Source: Nocardiopsis eucommiae (GTDB lineage: Bacteria; Actinomycetota; Actinomycetes; Streptosporangiales; Streptosporangiaceae). Taken from it: a DNA stretch of 64,000 nt. The first letter of the stretch is position 1. Every line of letters begins with the position of its first letter. Below are positions 29,701-40,897 of the stretch, one piece after another. Below the pieces are notes generated by a model. That model made no database searches and was not told the DNA's origin. It saw nothing but the letters and a program-made list of their open reading frames with translations. The position numbers were made by a program, and so were the translations under genes. The stretch spans positions 2,418,001-2,482,000 of the forward strand of contig CP074402.1 in assembly GCA_018388625.1 (NCBI GenBank). The letters run 5' to 3'.

Positions 29701-32700
29701 ATGAATCGCCGGTGGTCGATCCGTTCGCGCGCGAGTGCCCTCGTGGCCGCGGGTTCCGTCCTTCTCCTCGCCCTCACCCCGGTCGCGGGCGCCGCCGACA
29801 CCCGCGACGACCCCCGGGAACACACCGGGTTCAGCGAGACCGTCGAGATCCCTCCGCCCGGCTCCGTCCCGCGGGCCGACGATCCGGCTCCTCGATTGGA
29901 GACGTTCGACTCCGAGCGCCCGGTCGCCCCCGGCGTCACGCTGACCTCCTTCGACGCCTACGGGCCGGACGGCTACACGGGAACACCCACCTGGCTCCAG
30001 GCCGACCTGCTGACCACGGACCTGACCGGCGGTGTCAGCGTCGACTACCTCTTCCCGGGCCAGGTGACCGGTCGGGAGGCCCTGAGCACCCAGGCCGACC
30101 GGGCCGGCGCGGTCGCGGCGGTGAACGGCGACTTCTTCGACATCAACGCCTCCGGCGCGCCCCAGGGAGTGGCGGTCCAGAGCGGTGAACTCATCCAGTC
30201 GCCCATGACCAACGACTACCGGGAGTCCTCCGCCGTCTTCTCCTCCGACGGGCTCGGCTCGATCGGTGAGGTGTTCTTCGAGGGCACCATCGAGCTGCCC
30301 GGCACCACCGCGTCGTTGGACGCGATCAACAAACCGGCGCTGGGCGCCGACGAGATCGCGGCGTTCACCCCGCTGTGGGGGTCCTACTGCCGCTGCCGTG
30401 TGGTCGAGGACGCCTCGGACACACGGGAGGTGGTCGTCACCGACGGAGTGGTCACGGAGGTAGTGGAGAACCCCCGTGAGGGGGAGATCCCCGAGGACGC
30501 CTTCGTCCTGGTCGGTCGTGAGGAGGGTGCGCGGGCCCTGGCCGACCTGGCGGTGGGTGATCCGGTCGGGATCGACTACGACGTGCGCGCCAGCGGTGAC
30601 CAGGAGATCCACGCCGCCCTGAACGGCCGCCAGATGCTGGTTGTCGACGGCGAGGTGCGGCGGGGTTCGGCGGGCGACAACACCCCCGGCGCGCCGCGCA
30701 TGGCGATCGGCTTCTCCGAGGACGGCTCGCGGATGTACCTGCTCAGCGTCGACGGTCGGCAGCCCTCGTTCGCGGCGGGCGTCGGCCTCGACGAGCTGGG
30801 CGAGATGATGGTCGAGGCCGGGGCGCACACCGCGGTCAACCTGGACGGCGGCGGATCGGCCACCATGGTGGCGCGCACCCCGGGCGCCGACGAGGTGCGG
30901 GTCGAGAACCGCCCCTCGGACGGAGAAGAACGCCTCGTGCCCAACGGCCTGGGCCTGTTCGCCCCCGAGGGCAGCGGCAGGATCGACGGCTTCTGGGTGG
31001 AGACCAGGACCACCCCCGAACGCGCCGACGCCTCCGGATACGTCGCACCCGTGCGCACGGACCGGGTCTTCCCCGGACTCACGCGGACACTCACGGCCGC
31101 GGGCCACGACGAGACCTACGGGCCCGCCGAGGCGGTGCCGAACTGGCGGTCCGACGACAGCGGAGTCGGCGTGATGGACCGCGACGGCGTCTTCACGGCC
31201 AGGTCGGCCGGGACCGCCACCGTCACGGCCAGCAAGCTCCGGGCCAGGGGCGAGATCGACCTGACGGTCCTGGGCGAGCTGGCCAGGATCGAGACCACGC
31301 CCGAACGGGTGGGGCTGGCCGACGCGGAGGCCTCCGCCGTGGTCCAGGTGACCGGATACGACGCGGACGGGTTCGCGGCGCCGATCGAACCGGAGGACGT
31401 CGAGCTGACCGTCGACGAGAGCGTCGCGCGGGTCTCGGTGACCGAGGACGGACGCTTCGAGGTCCGGGCCGCCACCGAGAGCGGTTCCACGCTCGCCACC
31501 GTGCGGGTCGGGGACGTCGAGACGACCATGGCGGTCACCGTGGGGCTGGAGGAGGTCGTCGTCGCCGACTTCGAGGACGCGGCCGACTGGACCTACTTCG
31601 GTGAGCGCGCGGACGGGGACGTCGCCGTGGCGGAGGGGCGCCAGGGCAAGGGCGTGCGCCTGACCTACGACTTCACGACCTCGACCGGAACCCGTACCGG
31701 TGGCGTCCTGCCACCGGGGGAACGGGAGATCCCCGGCCAGCCGCAGGAGCTGCGCGCCTGGGTGCACTCCGAGGGCAACGGCGAGTGGGCCAGCCTCCAG
31801 GTCTGGGACGGTGCCGGGCAGCTGGTGCCCGCACTCCGGGCCGGATACCTGGACGAACCGGGGTGGCGACAGCTGGTCTTCACCGTCCCGCCGGGCACGC
31901 AGTACCCGCTGTCGCTCCGCCGTGTCTACTTCGCCGAGACCGAACCCGGGGCGAGCTATGAGGGCGAGGTGGTCATCGACGAGCTCACCGCCCTGGTTCC
32001 GCCGCCGATCGACGTCCCGCCCGCCGAACCGGTCGTCGATCCGGTGGTGGCTCCCGGCGCGACGGTGGCGGCCCAGGACTGGAGGTTCGCCGTCCTGTCG
32101 GACGCGCAGTTCGTCGCCCGCGACCCGGACAGCGAGATCGTCGCCTACACACGGCGGGCGCTCCGCGAGATCCGCGCCACTGACGCCGAGTTCCTCATCA
32201 TCAACGGCGACTTCGTGGACGAGGCCGCACCGGAGGACCTCGAGCTGGCCCGTCGGATCCTCGACGAGGAGCTCGAAGGGGAGCTGCCCTACTACTACGT
32301 GCCGGGCAACCACGAGGTCTCCGAGGGAACACTGGACAACTTCCGGGAGGCGTTCGGTGACTCCCACCAGGTGGTCGACCACCACGGGACGAGGTTCGTC
32401 CTCCTGGACACGGCGCGTCTGTCCTACCAGGCCAGTGACTGGTCACAGCTGCGGCTGCTGCGGGAACAGCTGGACGCGGCGGCCGACGACCCCTCGGTGA
32501 CGTCCGTCGTGGTCGCCCAGCACGTGCCCCTCCGCGACCCGCTGCCCACCCGGGCGAGCGAGCTGGCGGACCGCAAGGAGGCGGCCACCGTGGAGAACTG
32601 GCTGTCCGGATTCCGGGCCGAGACCGGCAAGGGCGCGGCCTTCATCGGCGCTCACGTGGGCGTGTTCCACGCCGACCGGGTCGACGGGGTGCCCTACGTC

Positions 32701-33122
32701 GTCAACGGCAACGTCGGCAAGAACCCCTCGGGCGGCCCCGCCGACGGCGGCTTCACCGGGTGGTCGCTGTGGGGCGTGAACACCGGCGGGCACGAGGAGG
32801 ACTGGGTGGTGACCGAGTTGCGTCCCCACGTGGACGGGCTGGAGCTGGCCGCACCCGCCTCGGTCACCGTGGGAGAGCAGGCCGAGGTCACCGCGACGGT
32901 GGACAACGACGGCACCTCGGTGCCGGTCGCCCCTCCGGTCAGCGCCGACTGGTTCGGCTCCGACGACGTGCACCTCGGTCCGGGCGACGACGCCGGGCCC
33001 GACCACGTCGCCGCGTTCGACCCCGCGACCGGACGGTTCACCGCCCTGGGGAGGGGACCGTGGAGCTCGGCGTCACCGTGAACGGCGTCACCGAGCGGGT
33101 GAGCATCGCGCTCCGGCCCTGA
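29701..33122 (+). CDS. Secreted phosphodiester glycosidase (NAGPA)-metallophosphoesterase multidomain protein; one frameshift near 33049
   Basis: About 1140 aa with a Sec signal peptide (basic start, hydrophobic core, cleavage near AGAADT, residue 31). Residues about 80-420 are a NAGPA-like domain (AAVNGDFFDINASGAPQGVA; NLDGGGSATMV). Residues about 450-620 carry Big-type immunoglobulin-like repeats, followed by a carbohydrate-binding-like region (VVVADFEDAADWTYFG). Residues about 795-1020 are a calcineurin-like phosphoesterase with SDAQ (801), NGDFVD and GNHE (869-872). The first metal motif has Gln where His is usual. Adding one G at 33048-33051 restores the end ELGVTVNGVTERVSIALRP. Likely acts on cell-wall or exopolymer phosphodiesters. 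Confidence 0.88.
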
Positions 33123-33154
33123 CGGCGACCTGGCGGTCGTGGTCCGGCGCGGAA

Positions 33155-33180
33155 CGGCCCGGGGGCGGGAGCCCGGGCCG
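33155..33180. terminator. Convergent terminator
   Basis: cggcccggg pairs with cccgggccg around an eight-base loop, between the plus-strand secreted protein and the minus-strand RecD-like gene, whose stops are about 60 bp apart. Confidence 0.65.
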
Positions 33181-33185
33181 GGCGC

Positions 33186-34929
33186 TCAACCGGTGCGGAG
33201 AATCAGGGCCAGGCGGGTGGTGCGGTCCGGGGCGAGCGTCTCGCGCACACCGGTCTCCAGGGCGCCGTCGGTGGCGTCGACCACGGACACGTGACGGGTC
33301 GCCCTGGTCAGGGCCGTGTACGCCTGCGGGCGGGACACCGGGACCTGGGGCGGGAAGACCGCCACCACGGCGGGCCAGCGGCTCCCGTGGGCCACGGCCA
33401 CGCTCACCGCCCAGCCCGGGCGAAGGGCGGAGGGATCGGTGACCGTGACCCGGGTGCCGTCGGTCAGTTCGATCACGGCGCCCTCGGACACCCCGCGCAG
33501 GTGACCGGTGTCGCCGGGGCCGTAGCCGGGACCCCCGGCGGTGAGCACCACGCGGTCGCCCACGTCGAAGCCGCCGTGCGCTCCCGGGCCGGGGTTGAGG
33601 CGCTCCTTGCAGGCGGCGTTGAGCGCGCGGGCACCGGCCGGGCCGTCCTCGCGGCAGGTGATGACCTGAACCTGGTCGGAGCCGATCCCCAGAGCCCGGG
33701 GGATGGAGTCGGTCACCAGTTGCGTGACGCGGTGGGCGGCCTCCTCGCCCGAGGCGGCCGGGACCCGCACGACCTCGCGGTCGGGCGCCTCCACCTCGAG
33801 CCAGTCGCCCTCGGCCACCGCGCGGGCGAGCACGGCCACGGGGAGGGCTCGGCGTCGTCGGCCACGACCGCCACGTGCGCGGTTCGCGAGGCGGCCACGT
33901 CCACCACCACCCGGCCAGGGGTGGCGGAGGGGCCTGGTCCGGGTCGGCCAGCAGCACCAGGTGGGCGTCGTCCACGCAGGCCGACACCAGGTCGGCCATC
34001 CGGGCCACGCCCAGGGACATCGACTCGCAGAGCACCACGATCCCCGCAGGGGCGGGTTCGCCGGACAGCAGGGCGGCCAGGGACACCGCGCGCACGGGCG
34101 GCTCTCCCGCGCCCAGCAGCCGGTCCAGGTCCGCGTTGACGGCGGCGGCGGTGGGTGCGGTGGGGGCCACCACCGCGATCCCCACCTGGCTCTCCCGCGC
34201 GATCGCGGCCAGGCAGAGCAGGGCCCGGGCGGTCTCGGCCTGGTCTCCGGGGCCGTGGTGCACCACGGTCACCGGGCGCATGGTGGCGGTGAGCAGCGCC
34301 TCCCGGGTGGTCTCGGAGATCGCCAGTCCGTGCTCGGTGGTGGCCGCAGCCAGGGTCTCCGCGGCGGTCATCGGGTCCATGATCGGCTCGCTGCCGCCGA
34401 TCAGCCGGAGGAGCTGTTCCCCGAGCCGCTGTTCGGCGTGGCCGACGTCGTGGAGGGCGTAGTGGCGCTCGGGGTCGGGCAGGTCCGGTACCTCCGGGAC
34501 GCCGCCCTCCTCGAAGTCGAAGTCGTCGTCCGCCTCGTCGCCGCCCTCGAACAGCGCGATCTCCTCGGCGGCGACCGCCGCCTCCAGCGCGGAGCGGGGG
34601 TCGGCGATCCCGAGCTGGCCGACCACCGTGGCCAGCCTCTTCTCCTCGATCGCGGTGTGGCCCCGGCGGGCGGCGGTGCGCAGCGTGTGTCCGACCAGGG
34701 CGCCCAGGCGGCGGGGGTCGTCGGGCCGCGCGGCCTCGCCCAGGTGCCTGCGGGCGCAGTAGTCGGCCTGCTCGACGGTCACCTCGGGCAGGCGCAGGAG
34801 CAGCCAGGGGTTGGCGTCCAGTTCGGCGGCGGGTCGGGGGCCCAGCGCGGACACCAGGCGTGGTGCCAGAGCGTGCGGGGCACCCATCCGGTCAAGGACG
34901 GCTAGGACCTTCTCGACAGCCTCGGACAC
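33186..34929 (-). CDS. RecD/TraA-like helicase-related protein with degenerate Walker A; two frameshifts near 33920 and 33845
   Basis: About 580 aa. The N-terminus resembles the helix-hairpin-helix region of RecD2 (residues about 1-110). A weak P-loop region follows (VVHHGPGDQAETARAL, where a GxGKT/S would be), then a Walker B-like VDDAHLVLLADPDQ and a C-terminal UvrD_C_2/SH3 region with GFDVGDRVVLTAGG, and VSRPQAYTALTRATRHVSVV (helicase motif VI-like). Two single-base deficits put this in three frames. The missing Lys in Walker A suggests an inactive ATPase or a regulatory paralogue. The GTG start at 34929 is the best available. Confidence 0.75.
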
Positions 34930-35025
34930 CGGTTCCCCTCGTCAGGTGGTTCGTGGACTCGGAGGGAGCCTACCGACTCGCGGCGACACGCGGTGTCCGC
35001 CGTCCACAGGCTCACGTGTCCCGGG

Positions 35026-35517
35026 TCACCTGGAGGACGGCGGCGCAGGGGTCGGTGTCGGGGAGGCCTCCTGCACGGCGGTGGCGGCCGCCGCCGCGGC
35101 GGTACGGAAGAGCGCTCGGGTGTCGGCGTCCAGGCCGCCCAACAGGCGTTCCTCCACGTGCTCGACCAGTTGGCTCGCTTTGGCCAGGACCTCGGAGCCG
35201 TGGTCGGTGGAGCACACCCGCCGCACCCGGCGGTCAGCCGGGTCGGCCCGGCGCCGGACCAGGTCGGCGGCCTCCAGGTCGTCGATGAGGTAGGTCATCA
35301 CGCTGCGGTCGATGAGCAGGCGCTCGGCCAGCGCCGCCTGCGTGGGGGCGTCGCCTCGGGAGGCGGCGGCCAGCACGTGGTAGCCGCGGCTGCCGTGCGG
35401 GAGGTCGTCGAGGGCCGCCTCCACGTGCTCGTGCCAGCGGCGCAGCAGCACGGCCAGGGACCAGCCCAGGTTGTGGTCCCCGATGCCGGGGACGGGCTCC
35501 GGCGTGGTGGGTGTCAT
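35026..35517 (-). CDS. MarR-family transcriptional regulator
   Basis: 163 aa. Winged-helix MarR fold: QAALAERLLIDRSVMTYLIDDLEAADLVRRR, given here as QAALAERLLIDRSVMTYL then DDLEAADLVRRRADPADRR, includes the recognition helix and wing (DPADRRVRRV). ATG at 35517. Divergent from the LLM/FAD oxidoreductase fusion gene, which is the likely target; a candidate operator lies in the gap. Confidence 0.9.
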   Translation of the reverse strand: MTPTTPEPVPGIGDHNLGWSLAVLLRRWHEHVEAALDDLPHGSRGYHVLAAASRGDAPTQAALAERLLIDRSVMTYLIDDLEAADLVRRRADPADRRVRRVCSTDHGSEVLAKASQLVEHVEERLLGGLDADTRALFRTAAAAAATAVQEASPTPTPAPPSSR

Positions 35518-35545
35518 GGTCCGAGATTACCAGGAATAGGTGTTG

Positions 35546-35562
35546 GGTCAGATAAGTTGACC
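35546..35562. promoter_or_regulatory. Candidate MarR operator
   Basis: ggtca-gataagt-tgacc, extended imperfectly to tgtt on the left and aaca on the right, lies between the divergent marR and oxidoreductase genes. Arm length and spacing suit MarR dimers. The site is 44 bp before the oxidoreductase start. Confidence 0.5.
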
Positions 35563-35605
35563 TGAACATCATTTGCTCGACAAACGATCCCCGGGAGACC
35601 AGGCC

Positions 35606-37867
35606 ATGCCCGACTACGGACACCCCTGGAGTTCGGCACCTTCCTCACGCCGACCGCGCGGGACCCCGACCGCGTGGTCGGGCTCGCGGAACTCACCGAA
35701 GCCGCGGGGCTGGACCTGGCCACCTTCCAGGACCACCCCTACAACCCGGACTTCCTCGACACCTGGACCCTGTTGAGCTGGGTCGCCGCCCGCACCGAGC
35801 GCCTCCGTGTCTCCGGCAACGTGATCAACCTTCCCCTGCGCCCGCCCGCCGTCCTGGCCCGCGCCGCCGCCAGCCTCGACCGCCTCTCCCAGGGCCGCTT
35901 CGAGCTGGGACTCGGCGCGGGGGCTTCTGGGACGCCATCGAGGCCATGGGTGGCGGACGCCGCACCCCCGGCCAGTCCGTGGACGCCCTCTCCGAGGCGA
36001 TCGACCTCATCCGGGACGTCTGGGACACCGACGAACGGGGCGGGGTGCGCCGCCAGGGTGAGCACTACTCCGTCCACGGCATGAAACGCGGCCCCGAGCC
36101 CGCCCACGACATCCGGATCTGGCTGGGCGCCTACAAGCCCCGCATGCTCCGCCTGGTCGGCGCCAAGGCCGACGGCTGGCTGCCCAGCCTCGGCTACGTC
36201 CAGCCCGAGGACCTGGCCGGGCTCAACGCGACCATCGACGACTCCGCGCGCGAGCACGGCCGCGACTCACGGCAGATCCGCCGTCTGCTCAACCTGACCG
36301 GCGCCGCCTTCTCCCCGGCAAGCGGAGGCTTCCTCCAGGGCCTGCCGGAACAGTGGGTGGAAGAGCTGCTGCCCCTGGTCCTGGACCACGGGTTCGCCAC
36401 GTTCGTGCTGCCCACCGACGACCCCCGCGCCATCGACACCTTCGGGCGGGAGGTGGCGCCCGCCCTGCGCGAGGCGGTCGAGCGCGAACGCGCCGGCGCC
36501 GGAACCCCCACCGGCCCCGCCCGCCCCGCCGCCGCCCTCACGGCTCGCCGTTCCGGCATCGACTACGACGCCGTCCCACACGGCCTGCGCGACACGGCGG
36601 TCGAACCCGGCGACCAGGGGTTCACGAAGGTCAGGCACGGATACATGCAGCGGGGCCGCCCCGGGCTCGTCCTCCGCCCGACCGCCCCCGACCAGGTGGC
36701 CGAGGCCCTGGCCTACGCCCTCGAGCAGGACGCGCCGCTCAACGTGCGCAGCGGCGGACACGGCATCAGCGGCCGCTCCACCAACGACGGCGGCGTGGTC
36801 CTCGACCTCGGCCGGATGAACGCGGTCGAGGTCCTGGACGCCGGATCCGGTCTCGTCCGGCTCGGCGCCGGCGCCCGCTGGGGCGAGGTCGGCTCCGTCC
36901 TGCACCAGCACGGCCTCGCGATCAGCTCCGGCGACCACGGCGGAGTGGGCGTCGGCGGGCTCGCCACCACCGGGGGCCTGGGGTACATGTCCCGCGCCCA
37001 CGGGCTGACCATCGACCGCCTCACCGCCGTGGAGCTGGTCACCGCCGCCGGTGACCAGCTGAGGGTGGACGCCGAGCACCACCCCGACCTCTTCTGGGCG
37101 GTGCGCGGCGCAGGGGCCAACTTCGGCGTGGTCACCTCCGTGGAGGCGGTGGCGGCGCCGGTCCGGGACGTCGTCCTCGGTCAGTTCGCCTACGACGCCT
37201 CGGACACCGCGGCCTTCCTCCGGACCTGGGGAGAGGTGGCCGAGGCCGCGCCACGCGAGGTCACCGCCTTCCTCACCCTGGGACAGGCCCGGGGCGGCCA
37301 GGGACCCGTGGCGCAGGCCATGGTGGTGTTCGCGGGGGACGACACCGACGCCGCCGTCCGGGCCCTGGAACCCTTCCTCAAGGTCGGCCCGGTCCTGGAC
37401 CAGCGCGCACAGGTCGCTCCCTACCCGGCGCTCCTGGTCGGGCACGCCGGTCCGCACGAGGGCGGCGGGACCCCGGTCGCCCGCTCGGCGCTGCTGGAAC
37501 ACGTGACCGACGAGTCCGCCGAAGCCATGACCCGCGCGCTCGCCACGGGTGACGCGTACTTCATGCAACTGCGCCAGGTCGGCGGGGCGGTCAACGACGT
37601 GGCGGCCGACGCCACCGCCTACCCGCACCGCACGGCCCAGTTCTCGCTGGCAGCCATGGGACGCCGCGCCGAACCCTGGACCGCCGCTGGGCGGAGCTGG
37701 GCGAGGCGGCGCGGGGGCTCTACCTGAGCTTCGACACGCGCACCGGCCCCGAGGTCCTGGCCCAGGCCTTCCCCGAACCCGCGCTGGGACGCCTGCGGGC
37801 CCTCAAGGCCGTGTACGACCCGGACCACGTCTTCGACCAGAACTTCCCGATCCCACCCGGTACCTGA
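35606..37867 (+). CDS. Fused LLM-class flavin-dependent oxidoreductase and berberine-bridge-type FAD oxidase; three frameshifts
   Basis: About 755 aa. Part 1 (about residues 1-300) is luciferase-like (F420 or FMN): LEFGTFLTPTARDP, SGNVINLPLRPPAVLARAAASL (here shortened to VINLPLRPPAVLARAA), and IWLGAYKPRMLRLVGAKADG. Part 2 (about 320-755) is an FAD_binding_4/BBE oxidase: VAEALAYALEQDAPLNVRSGGHG, GLATTGGLGYMSRAHG, and the C-terminal VYDPDHVFDQNFPIPP. The parts share one continuous frame over 36000-37650, so the fusion is real. One missing base each near 35628, 35921 and 37680 accounts for the breaks. Probably hydroxylates or oxidises a xenobiotic or secondary metabolite under MarR control. Confidence 0.85.
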
Positions 37868-37891
37868 ACCGGGCGCCGTGGGCCCGGGCCC

Positions 37892-38844
37892 TCAGCGCTC
37901 GGGCCCGGCGGTGGCGTCGTCCAGGGCGTCGCGGATCTTGGGCGGCAGGCGCACACTCTCCACGGACAGGATCTCCTCCAGTTGGGAGAGCGTGCGCGGG
38001 CCGACCACGGCGGCGGCCACCCCTCCTGGTCGCGGGCCCAGCTCAGCGCCACCGCGAGCGGTGACACGCCCAGGCCCTCGGCGGCCGTGCACACCGACTC
38101 CACCACCCTGCGGCTGCGGTCGTCGAGGTAGGGCTCCACGTAGGGCGCCATGTGCGGGAAGGCGGCGCGCGAGTCCGCCGGGACCCCGTTGCGGTACTTC
38201 GCGCTGAGCACGCCCCGCCCGAGCGGGGACCAGGCGATCACGTGCGCCTCACTGGCCGCCGCGGCCGGGCGCAGCGCGTGGTCGGCGCCCCGGTTGAGCA
38301 GCGAGTACTCCGTGCCCGCGCTCACCAGCGGCACCCGTCCGGGCTGGGCGCGCTGCCAGGTCGCCAACGTGGCGAACTGCCAGGCCTTGAGGTCGCCCGT
38401 GCCCACGTAGCGGGCCTTGCCCGAGGCGACCGCCGTCTCCATCGCGGACAGCGTCTCCTCGGGTGGCGTACACGGGTCGAACACGTGCAGCTGCCACAGG
38501 TCCACGTAGTCCGTCTGGAGACGCCGCAGGGAGGCGTCCAGCGACGCCAGGAGGTGGCGCCGCGAGCCGTCCACCGGCCGGTACGCCTCCGGCGTGTGCC
38601 CGCTCTTGGTGGCCACCACCACGTCCTCACGGCGCACCGTCCCGCGCAGGAGCCGCCCGAGGATCCGCTCGCTCTGGCCGCCCGTGTAGATGTCCGCCGT
38701 GTCCACGAGCGTGCCTCCCGCGTTCACGAACGCGGTGAGCTGCTGCCCGGCCTCCTCCTCGGAGGTGTCGTTTCCCCAGCTCATCGTGCCGAGGGCGGTA
38801 CGAGACACCCAGAGCCCTGATCTGCCCACCTGTCGCTGTTCCAT
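37892..38844 (-). CDS. Aldo/keto reductase; one frameshift near 38021
   Basis: About 316 aa, NADPH-dependent. MEQRQVGRSGLWVSRTALGT, FVNAGGTLVDTADIYTGGQSE (Asp and Tyr of the catalytic tetrad; shortened: GGTLVDTADIYTGGQSE), VVVATKSG (Lys) and VDLWQLHVFDP (His) are present. The C-terminal helix part (VVGPRTLSQLEEILSV) is one frame away and joins with one base at the C-run 38019-38023. It ends 25 bp from the preceding oxidoreductase stop, converging with it. Substrate unknown. Confidence 0.9.
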
Positions 38845-39029
38845 GCGGCGGAGATTACCGTGTTCATCGGAAGTAGGCCCTGGGTACATCTTCGCTGCGT
38901 ACTGTCGGTGTGGGCCGGACCAGCGCCGACACGCGTCCTCTCGTCTCGCGGGCCGTCCGGGCCGACACCCCGTCCGGTTCGTGTCCGTGCCCCGAGGGGC
39001 CCGGACCCGTCACGAAAGTCCGTATCCGA

Positions 39030-39869
39030 GTGTCCATCTTCGAGGCGGTCGTTCTCGGCCTCATCCAAGGACTCACCGAGTTCCTGCCCGTGTCCTCAAG
39101 CGCCCACCTGCGCGTCTTCGCGGCCTTCTTCGGCTGGTCCGACCCGGGGGCGGCGTTCACCGCCGTCAGCCAGATCGGCACCGAACTGGCGGTGGTCGTG
39201 TACTTCCGCAAGCGGGTGTGGGCGATCATCTCCGTGTGGTGCGGATCCCTGGTCAACCGGAACCTGCGTGGCGACGTCAACGCCCGTATGGGCTGGTACA
39301 TCATCCTCGCGACCATCCCCATCGGCGTCCTGGGCCTGCTCTTCGAGGACCAGATCGACGGGGTCTTCCGCGACCTGCGCCTCATCGCCCTCTCTCTCAT
39401 CCTCTTCGGCCTCCTCCTGGGCGCCGTCGACCACTTCGCCCGCAAGCAGAACGAGCTGGAGGACCTCACCCTCGGCCGGGGCCTGACCTTCGGTCTGTTC
39501 CAGACCCTCGCGCTGATCCCCGGCGTCTCCCGTTCGGGCGCCACCATCACCGGCGGCCGTCTGCTCGGCTTCACCCGACCGGCCGCGGCCGAGTTCGCGT
39601 TCCTGCTCGCGATGCCCGCCGTGTTCGCCTCGGGCCTGTACAAGATGCTCGACATCGGCGGCAACGAGTACGCGGGCTGGGGCGCCACGATCGTCGGCAC
39701 CCTGGTGGCGTTCGTGATCGGCTACGTGGTCATCGCCTGGCTGATGAGGTTCATCACCACGCACAGCTTCATGCCGTTCGTGTACTACCGCATCGCCCTG
39801 GGCGTGCTCATCATCGTGCTGGTCACCACCGGAGTGCTCTCCCCGCAGGGCGGAGCCGGGGTCGGATAG
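39030..39869 (+). CDS. uppP: Undecaprenyl-diphosphatase (UppP/BacA)
   Basis: About 279 aa, eight helices. GLIQGLTEFLPVSSSAHL (active-site Glu and Ser motif) and PGVSRSGATITGGRLLG (second conserved motif with Arg) are intact. It dephosphorylates undecaprenyl pyrophosphate on the outer face of the membrane to recycle the peptidoglycan carrier lipid and can confer bacitracin resistance. GTG at 39030 is the family start; the longer frame from 38910 is mostly Arg/Pro and is rejected. First gene of a block conserved in actinobacteria. Confidence 0.95.
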   Translation: MSIFEAVVLGLIQGLTEFLPVSSSAHLRVFAAFFGWSDPGAAFTAVSQIGTELAVVVYFRKRVWAIISVWCGSLVNRNLRGDVNARMGWYIILATIPIGVLGLLFEDQIDGVFRDLRLIALSLILFGLLLGAVDHFARKQNELEDLTLGRGLTFGLFQTLALIPGVSRSGATITGGRLLGFTRPAAAEFAFLLAMPAVFASGLYKMLDIGGNEYAGWGATIVGTLVAFVIGYVVIAWLMRFITTHSFMPFVYYRIALGVLIIVLVTTGVLSPQGGAGVG

Positions 39870-39913
39870 CCGCTCCCGCCCGCGCACAGTCCGGACGTCC
39901 CCGGCCGTTCCCC

Positions 39914-39953
39914 GCCTCGGGCGGGCCACCCTCGCAGGTGGCCCGCCCGAGGC
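39914..39953 (+). terminator. Strong terminator after uppP
   Basis: A perfect 17-bp stem (gcctcgggcgggccacc / ggtggcccgcccgaggc) with a six-base loop, 45 bp after uppP. The following phosphomutase gene must have its own promoter or readthrough. Confidence 0.8.
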
Positions 39954-40079
39954 CGGAGGGCGGCGGCCCGGTGGCGACGCGAGGACACCGCGCCGCGTGC
40001 GTCCGTCGAGGGTGGTGACGGACGACGGGCGGGAGGAGTGGTCCGGACACCGCGCCCGAGGGCGACCTACCCTGGTGTC

Positions 40080-40847
40080 ATGGCCACACGCGCAGACACC
40101 CCAGACGACGCCCCCGCGCACGAGGCGATCACCCTCCTGCTCGTCCGGCACGGCATGACCGACGCCACCGGGCCGCGCCTGGCCGGGCGGGCGCCCGGCG
40201 TCCACCTCAACGACGTGGGGCGCGACCAGGCCTCCCGCCTGGCCGAACGACTGGCGGGGCTGGCCCCCGCCGCGCTCGTGTCCAGCCCGCTCGAACGCTG
40301 CCAGGAGACGTCCGAGGCCATCGCCGAGCGCCTTGGCACCCCCGTCACCACGGACGACAGGTTCGTCGAGTGCGACTACGGCAGCTGGACCGGCCGCTCC
40401 CTCACCGACCTGGCCGCCGAGCCCCTGTGGCGGGTGGTCCAGGACCACCCCAGCGCCGCCCGCTTCCCCGGCGGGGAGGCCCTGGCCACGACCTCCGCGC
40501 GCGCGGTCGAGGCCGTCCGGGACTGGAACGGGCGACTACTCGAACAGGCCCGTCCCGGGTCCGCCCCTCCCGTGTACGTGGTCTGCGGCCACGGCGACGT
40601 GATCAAGGCGATCGTCGCCGACGCCCTGGGCATGCACCTGGACCTCTTCCAGCGCCTGCGCGTCGACCCGTGTTCGGTCACCTCCCTCACCTACACGCGG
40701 ACCCGGCCCTTCCTGAACAAGCTGAACGACACCGGGGAGCCCCTGGCCGGAGCCCTGCCCACGGCGGCGGAGACCCGGGGTGACGCGGCGGTCGGTGGCG
40801 GAGCGGGCCAGGCGCCCGAGGCGGACGCGGGGACGCCCCGCCCCTGA
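40080..40847 (+). CDS. Histidine-phosphatase/phosphoglycerate-mutase-like protein (MSMEG_4193 family)
   Basis: 255 aa. RHG motif in LLLVRHGMTDATG (catalytic His), Arg in SSPLERCQETSEAIAERLG, and the second His in VYVVCGHGDVIKAIVADALG complete the active site. The family is called MSMEG_4193 putative phosphomutase. ATG at 40080. The last 30 residues are Gly/Ala/Pro-rich and variable. Next to uppP and DUF3090 as in the mycobacterial Rv2136c-Rv2133c block. Substrate unknown. Confidence 0.92.
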   Translation: MATRADTPDDAPAHEAITLLLVRHGMTDATGPRLAGRAPGVHLNDVGRDQASRLAERLAGLAPAALVSSPLERCQETSEAIAERLGTPVTTDDRFVECDYGSWTGRSLTDLAAEPLWRVVQDHPSAARFPGGEALATTSARAVEAVRDWNGRLLEQARPGSAPPVYVVCGHGDVIKAIVADALGMHLDLFQRLRVDPCSVTSLTYTRTRPFLNKLNDTGEPLAGALPTAAETRGDAAVGGGAGQAPEADAGTPRP

Positions 40848-40897
40848 CCGTGGCGGTATCTCGCACCGCGTCACCGTCATCCCTTAGGGTGCTATCC

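Noticed and set aside
29623..32385. 920-codon minus-strand frame opposite the secreted glycosidase
   Set aside because: Same reason: antisense shadow of a gene with signal peptide and catalytic motifs.
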